NCBI RefSeq assembly: GCF_025950085.1
Contig: NZ_JAPDDS010000005.1
Coordinates: 1 to 64,000, forward strand
From: Luteolibacter flavescens
Lineage (GTDB): Bacteria; Verrucomicrobiota; Verrucomicrobiia; Verrucomicrobiales; Akkermansiaceae
DNA: 64,000 bases
Direction of reading: 5' to 3'
In this document: positions 60,973-64,000 of the stretch, piece by piece
Numbering within the stretch: position 1 is the first letter of the stretch
Layout: every line of letters begins with the position of its first letter
Made by a program: the position numbers and the translations under genes
Notes under the pieces: generated by a model
What the model saw: only the letters and a program-made list of their open reading frames with translations
Databases searched by the model: none
Told to the model about the DNA's origin: nothing

Positions 60973-62181
60973 GTGAAAACTCCGGCTTTCTTCCGGTGGA
61001 CGCGCGTTGCCACCGCCGCCCTTGCCCTGCTGGCCTCCTGCCCGCTGGCGGCACAGGTCATCGTATCGCCGCCCGAGACCATCACGCACCGCGTGCAGAT
61101 CCAGCCGATCCGCGTGAAGAAGACGGACGGCACGACCGCCACCACCTTCGGGTCCGGCACGACGGAGACCTACATCAAGGACCAGATCAACCGCGTGTGG
61201 GCCCAGGTGGGCGTGGAGATCACGTGGCTGGCTATGGTGGACTACACGAACAACTTCGCCTACGACGGCTCGCCGGGGAACTATGCCACGACTTCCCGGC
61301 CGACCGCCCACCTCGAGCAGATCACTGACAATGCCGGCTCGCCTCCGAAGAGCCCGAACGCGATCGTGCTGAACCTTTTCTTCGTCGAGATCGTCCCGGG
61401 CTTCCCGCAGGTGAGTGACAATACCTCGAACGGCCTTGCATGGGTGGATGCCAACGGGATCACCATGCACGTGGGGCAGAACCTCCTCGGTTTCCAAGCC
61501 GGTCGCGACCTCATTGCCTCGGTTGCCGCCCACGAGATCGGCCACAATCTGGGGCTGGACCATCCGGCGAACGAGCCGACGAACCTGATGAGTTCGAATG
61601 GCACGGAAGAGCGGCTCACCAGCGCGCAGAAGACGACGATCTTCATGAACCGCTCGGGCATCGACAGCTACGAATTCCTCCAGGCGATCTCCGCGAGCAG
61701 CCATTACCAGCAGTGGGCCACGGCCAATGGCATCACCGGCGGGCCGGAGGACGATCAGGACCAGGACGGCATCGACAACGTGATCGAATACATGCTGAGC
61801 CTGAATCCGCGGGCATTCAGCCAATTGCCGTCACCCGTCGTGGCAGCGAATGGCCTGACATGGACCTTGCCGAAGAATGCCAACGCGCTGGCGGATGGCC
61901 TGGTCTATCAGGTCCAGAGCAGCGGCAGCACGATGGCTTGGCAGGCCGCGGGCTCCACTGGCAGCGGCAGCACGGTGGTGCAGGACAATACGAGCGCGCT
62001 GGTGGTGCGGCTGAATTCCGGGGGCGGCCGCCGCTTCATGCGGATGAATGTGAGCGTGCCAGCCGGTCTCACCGCATCCGGTGCCGCGGCCTCGTTCATC
62101 GCCCCCGAGGCCGCGCCCGCCGGGCGCGTGATCTCCGCCTGCGGTCATGAGGGCTGCGGCATCCGCACGCTGGTCCGATAG
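60973..62181 (+). CDS. Secreted metzincin-type metalloprotease
   Basis: GTG start KTPAFFRWTRVATAALALLASCPLAAQ gives a signal peptide; in-frame ATGs upstream would add a non-hydrophobic leader. The 402-residue protein contains the zinc site HEIGHNLGLDH (residues 187-197), the HExxHxxGxxH pattern of metzincins, followed by a Met-turn candidate, NLMSSNG. A segment DDQDQDGIDNVIEYMLSLNP (about 260) is the calcium-binding thrombospondin-type linker common in secreted verrucomicrobial proteins. The C-terminal ~130 residues are beta-rich (LVYQVQSSGSTMAWQAAGST). It is exported or surface-bound and degrades protein substrates. It diverges from tspO with 166 bp between starts. Confidence 0.88.
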   Translation: MKTPAFFRWTRVATAALALLASCPLAAQVIVSPPETITHRVQIQPIRVKKTDGTTATTFGSGTTETYIKDQINRVWAQVGVEITWLAMVDYTNNFAYDGSPGNYATTSRPTAHLEQITDNAGSPPKSPNAIVLNLFFVEIVPGFPQVSDNTSNGLAWVDANGITMHVGQNLLGFQAGRDLIASVAAHEIGHNLGLDHPANEPTNLMSSNGTEERLTSAQKTTIFMNRSGIDSYEFLQAISASSHYQQWATANGITGGPEDDQDQDGIDNVIEYMLSLNPRAFSQLPSPVVAANGLTWTLPKNANALADGLVYQVQSSGSTMAWQAAGSTGSGSTVVQDNTSALVVRLNSGGGRRFMRMNVSVPAGLTASGAAASFIAPEAAPAGRVISACGHEGCGIRTLVR

Positions 62182-62269
62182 ACAGGCCATCGCCGTGGAC
62201 CGATGGATGGAAAGCATCCGCCGCCTTTCCCATCGACATCGGGACTGCGGGCGGGTGTCTTCTTTATTG

Positions 62270-63922
62270 ATGTCTCTTCCATCCTGGGCCACCGAGGTTG
62301 TCGCGCGCTATGAAAGCGGTGCGGCGGGGCAATTCATCCTCCATGGCAATGTGGCCGACCGCATGCTGCTGCGCTTGCCGGAGGGGCCGCGGCTGGGGCG
62401 GCTGAATGACTACCTGTTAGATGTGTTGTTGCCGCGCTTCCAGGTGGTGCTCACCTATGATCCGGGCTTTGGCCTGCGGGTGGAGCGGGGGCAGGAGATC
62501 TTCGCGGACTGGCCCGCCCTGAGGGAGATCGGCGAGCTGCCGTCGCTGCCGCTGCCCGCCATCCGGGCGATCGCGCGCTTCCTCCAGTACGCGCGGAACC
62601 TGCGTGCCGTGGGCGCGAAGCCGGTGACGGTGGCCGTGGTGCTGCGGGATGCCCAGCTCTACGTGCCGGTGCTGCCGCAGACGATGAATCACGAGCTGAG
62701 CGCCATCGCCTCGCTCATCCGCTCGTGGGGCGGGGATACCTCGCTGGCCGCGCACGGGCAGGCCATCTTCCTCGTGGCAGATCGCATCCACAGCCTGCAT
62801 CCGCTGGTGGCGAACAATCCTCGCGCCGCGGAGATCGAGCTGCCGCTGCCGGATACCGCCGAGCTGGCCGGTGCGCTGGCGGTGCTCGCCCCCGAGTGCC
62901 CGCGGGCGCTGGCGGCGGACGCGGATTTCACCCGTATCGCCTCGCGGCTCGCGGGCACTTCGATCGCCGCGCTGGAGGCTTTTCTTCGTCGGCGGAATCA
63001 CGCGGGCACGCCGCTCGCCGATGCGGATCTCGGTGACTTGCGAAAGGCCCTGGTGGAACGCGATGCCGGAGAGCTGATCGATTTCATCGAGCCGGATCGC
63101 AGCCTCGACGACGTGATCGGCCTGGAGGGCGTGAAGACGCGGCTGCGTCAGGACCTCGCGCTGTGGAAGCAGGATGAAGTCGCCGCGCTGCCCATGGGTT
63201 ATCTTTTCTGCGGACCCGTCGGCACGGGGAAGACCTACCTCGCCGAATGCCTCGCGGGAGAGGCCGGGGTGCCGGTGGTCACGCTGCGGAATTTCCGCGA
63301 TCGCTGGGTGGGCTCCACCGAGGCAAATCTGGAGAAGATCTTCGCGCTGCTACACGCGCTCGGGCGCTGCATCGTCTTCATCGACGAGGCAGACCAGGCG
63401 CTCGGCCGCCGCGCCTCGGGCAGCGGCGACTCCGGTGTCTCGAGCCGCGTTTACTCCATGCTCGCCGCGGAAATGTCCGACACGCGGAATCGCGGCAGGA
63501 TCCTCTGGGTGCTCGCCTCCAGCCGGCCGGACCTGATCGAGGTGGACCTGAAGCGCCCGGGCCGCATCGACGTGAAGGTGCCCATCTTCCCCACGGCCAC
63601 CGCGGCGGAGGGGATGGTCCTGCTGGGCGCACTGTGCAAGCGCCGCGGCATCCCGCTCGATGACGAGGCGAAGGCGGCGCTGCTGCCCCTGGTCCCGCAA
63701 TGGCTCACGCCCGGTGCCGCCGAGGCGCTCGCGGTGAAGGCGTATCGCCTCACGAAGACCGGCACGCCTTCCCCGCAGGAGGCGCTGCATGCTTGCCTGC
63801 AAGGCTACCTGCCGCCGGTCGATCCGCTCGTCATCAAGGCGCAGATGCGGCTCGCCTCGGAGGAGGCGACCGATGCCGAATTCGTCCCCGTGGAAGTCCG
63901 CAGCTACCTCGACGCATCATGA
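62270..63922 (+). CDS. AAA-family ATPase, FtsH/spastin-like
   Basis: The start MSLPSWATEVVARYESG begins the folded part; in-frame ATGs upstream have basic, non-conserved sequence. The 550-residue protein has an N-terminal domain (1-270) of unknown type with FILHGNVADRMLLRLPEG and ARFLQYARNLRAVG. The AAA module follows: DDVIGLEGVKTRLRQDLALW, Walker A CGPVGTGKTYLAECLA (about 310), pore-loop candidate FRDRWVGSTEANL, Walker B CIVFIDEADQALGRR, and second-region-of-homology VLASSRPDLIEVDLKRPGRIDVKV. It overlaps the next gene by 4 bp (ATGA). It is cytoplasmic, with no protease domain. One TTA codon at 62417. Confidence 0.9.
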   Translation: MSLPSWATEVVARYESGAAGQFILHGNVADRMLLRLPEGPRLGRLNDYLLDVLLPRFQVVLTYDPGFGLRVERGQEIFADWPALREIGELPSLPLPAIRAIARFLQYARNLRAVGAKPVTVAVVLRDAQLYVPVLPQTMNHELSAIASLIRSWGGDTSLAAHGQAIFLVADRIHSLHPLVANNPRAAEIELPLPDTAELAGALAVLAPECPRALAADADFTRIASRLAGTSIAALEAFLRRRNHAGTPLADADLGDLRKALVERDAGELIDFIEPDRSLDDVIGLEGVKTRLRQDLALWKQDEVAALPMGYLFCGPVGTGKTYLAECLAGEAGVPVVTLRNFRDRWVGSTEANLEKIFALLHALGRCIVFIDEADQALGRRASGSGDSGVSSRVYSMLAAEMSDTRNRGRILWVLASSRPDLIEVDLKRPGRIDVKVPIFPTATAAEGMVLLGALCKRRGIPLDDEAKAALLPLVPQWLTPGAAEALAVKAYRLTKTGTPSPQEALHACLQGYLPPVDPLVIKAQMRLASEEATDAEFVPVEVRSYLDAS

Positions 63923-64000
63923 CGCCGGACTACGAGCGCTTCGCGGAGCTGGCCACGCGCCCGCTGGAGTCATTGCCCGATCTCCGCGAGGAAGCGCGGG
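63919..64000 (+). CDS. Partial gene, start only, downstream of the AAA ATPase
   Basis: The ATG overlaps the ATPase stop by 4 bp (ATGA). Only 27 codons are inside the window (MTPDYERFAELATRPLESL and on, acidic/helical). The frame is open to the end. It is clearly translationally coupled to the ATPase and probably its partner protein. The family cannot be told from this short piece. Confidence 0.65.
   Translation, partial: MTPDYERFAELATRPLESLPDLREEAR

Overview
The window is GC-rich (roughly 60-65 %) and gene-dense. It looks like a piece of a Verrucomicrobiota chromosome, probably Verrucomicrobiales (Luteolibacter/Haloferula-like). The main reasons are gene families typical of the Planctomycetes-Verrucomicrobia group: a PVC-type haem-binding CxxCH protein, a DUF1592/DUF1552 pair, and an ExbB-ExbD-ExbD locus ending in a squalene-cyclase-like repeat protein. 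Weak Shine-Dalgarno signals and frequent 4-bp ATGA overlaps fit this. The assignment is inferred from gene content only.

Layout. 0.2-7.6 kb: an HD-domain hydrolase, a flavin-reductase-like protein, a lower-GC HEAT-repeat gene, and a large secreted cytochrome-c-like dehydrogenase. 7.6-12.4 kb: a minus-strand operon of esterase, DUF1592 cytochrome and Tat-exported DUF1552 protein. 12.8-15.6 kb: small unknowns and a three-gene membrane-protein operon. 15.9-28.8 kb: two similar TPR-protein pairs. The first is a minus-strand pair; the second leads the operon TPR-small partner-ExbB-ExbD-ExbD-TonB-anchored alpha-toroid protein. Endonuclease III and a 3D-domain lipoprotein lie between them. 29.2-36.8 kb: PIN-TRAM protein, glycine-rich RRM protein, NlpC/P60 lipoprotein, an ATPase/DUF3592 operon, RdgB, two exported thioredoxin-like proteins and a DUF2383 protein. 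36.9-48.9 kb: an ankyrin/kelch-like protein, LeuS, a GH43 enzyme, the Hen1-Pnkp RNA-repair pair and a DUF457 membrane protein. 49.1-57.0 kb: a two-component system with a PepSY-like and a DUF3616 protein, a TPR lipoprotein, a substrate-binding/OmpA fusion and a coiled-coil membrane protein. 57.1-64.0 kb: a nuclease-helicase gene, signal peptidase I, TspO, a secreted metzincin, and an AAA ATPase whose operon runs off the end.

The two most interesting items are these. (1) The ExbB/ExbD/ExbD operon has a terminal protein carrying the TonB-type SxxxH membrane anchor, but a squalene-cyclase-like repeat domain replaces the TonB C-terminal domain. This suggests an energised envelope machine built from TPR proteins, with a paralogous TPR pair nearby. 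(2) A ~225-bp non-coding element is present three times (15.7, 28.9 and 48.9 kb), with imperfect terminal inverted repeats and a ~29-bp internal stem. In two copies the element edge supplies the TAG stop codon of the neighbouring gene, which suggests insertion into the TA of stop codons.

No rRNA, convincing tRNA, CRISPR array, complete insertion sequence or prophage was seen.
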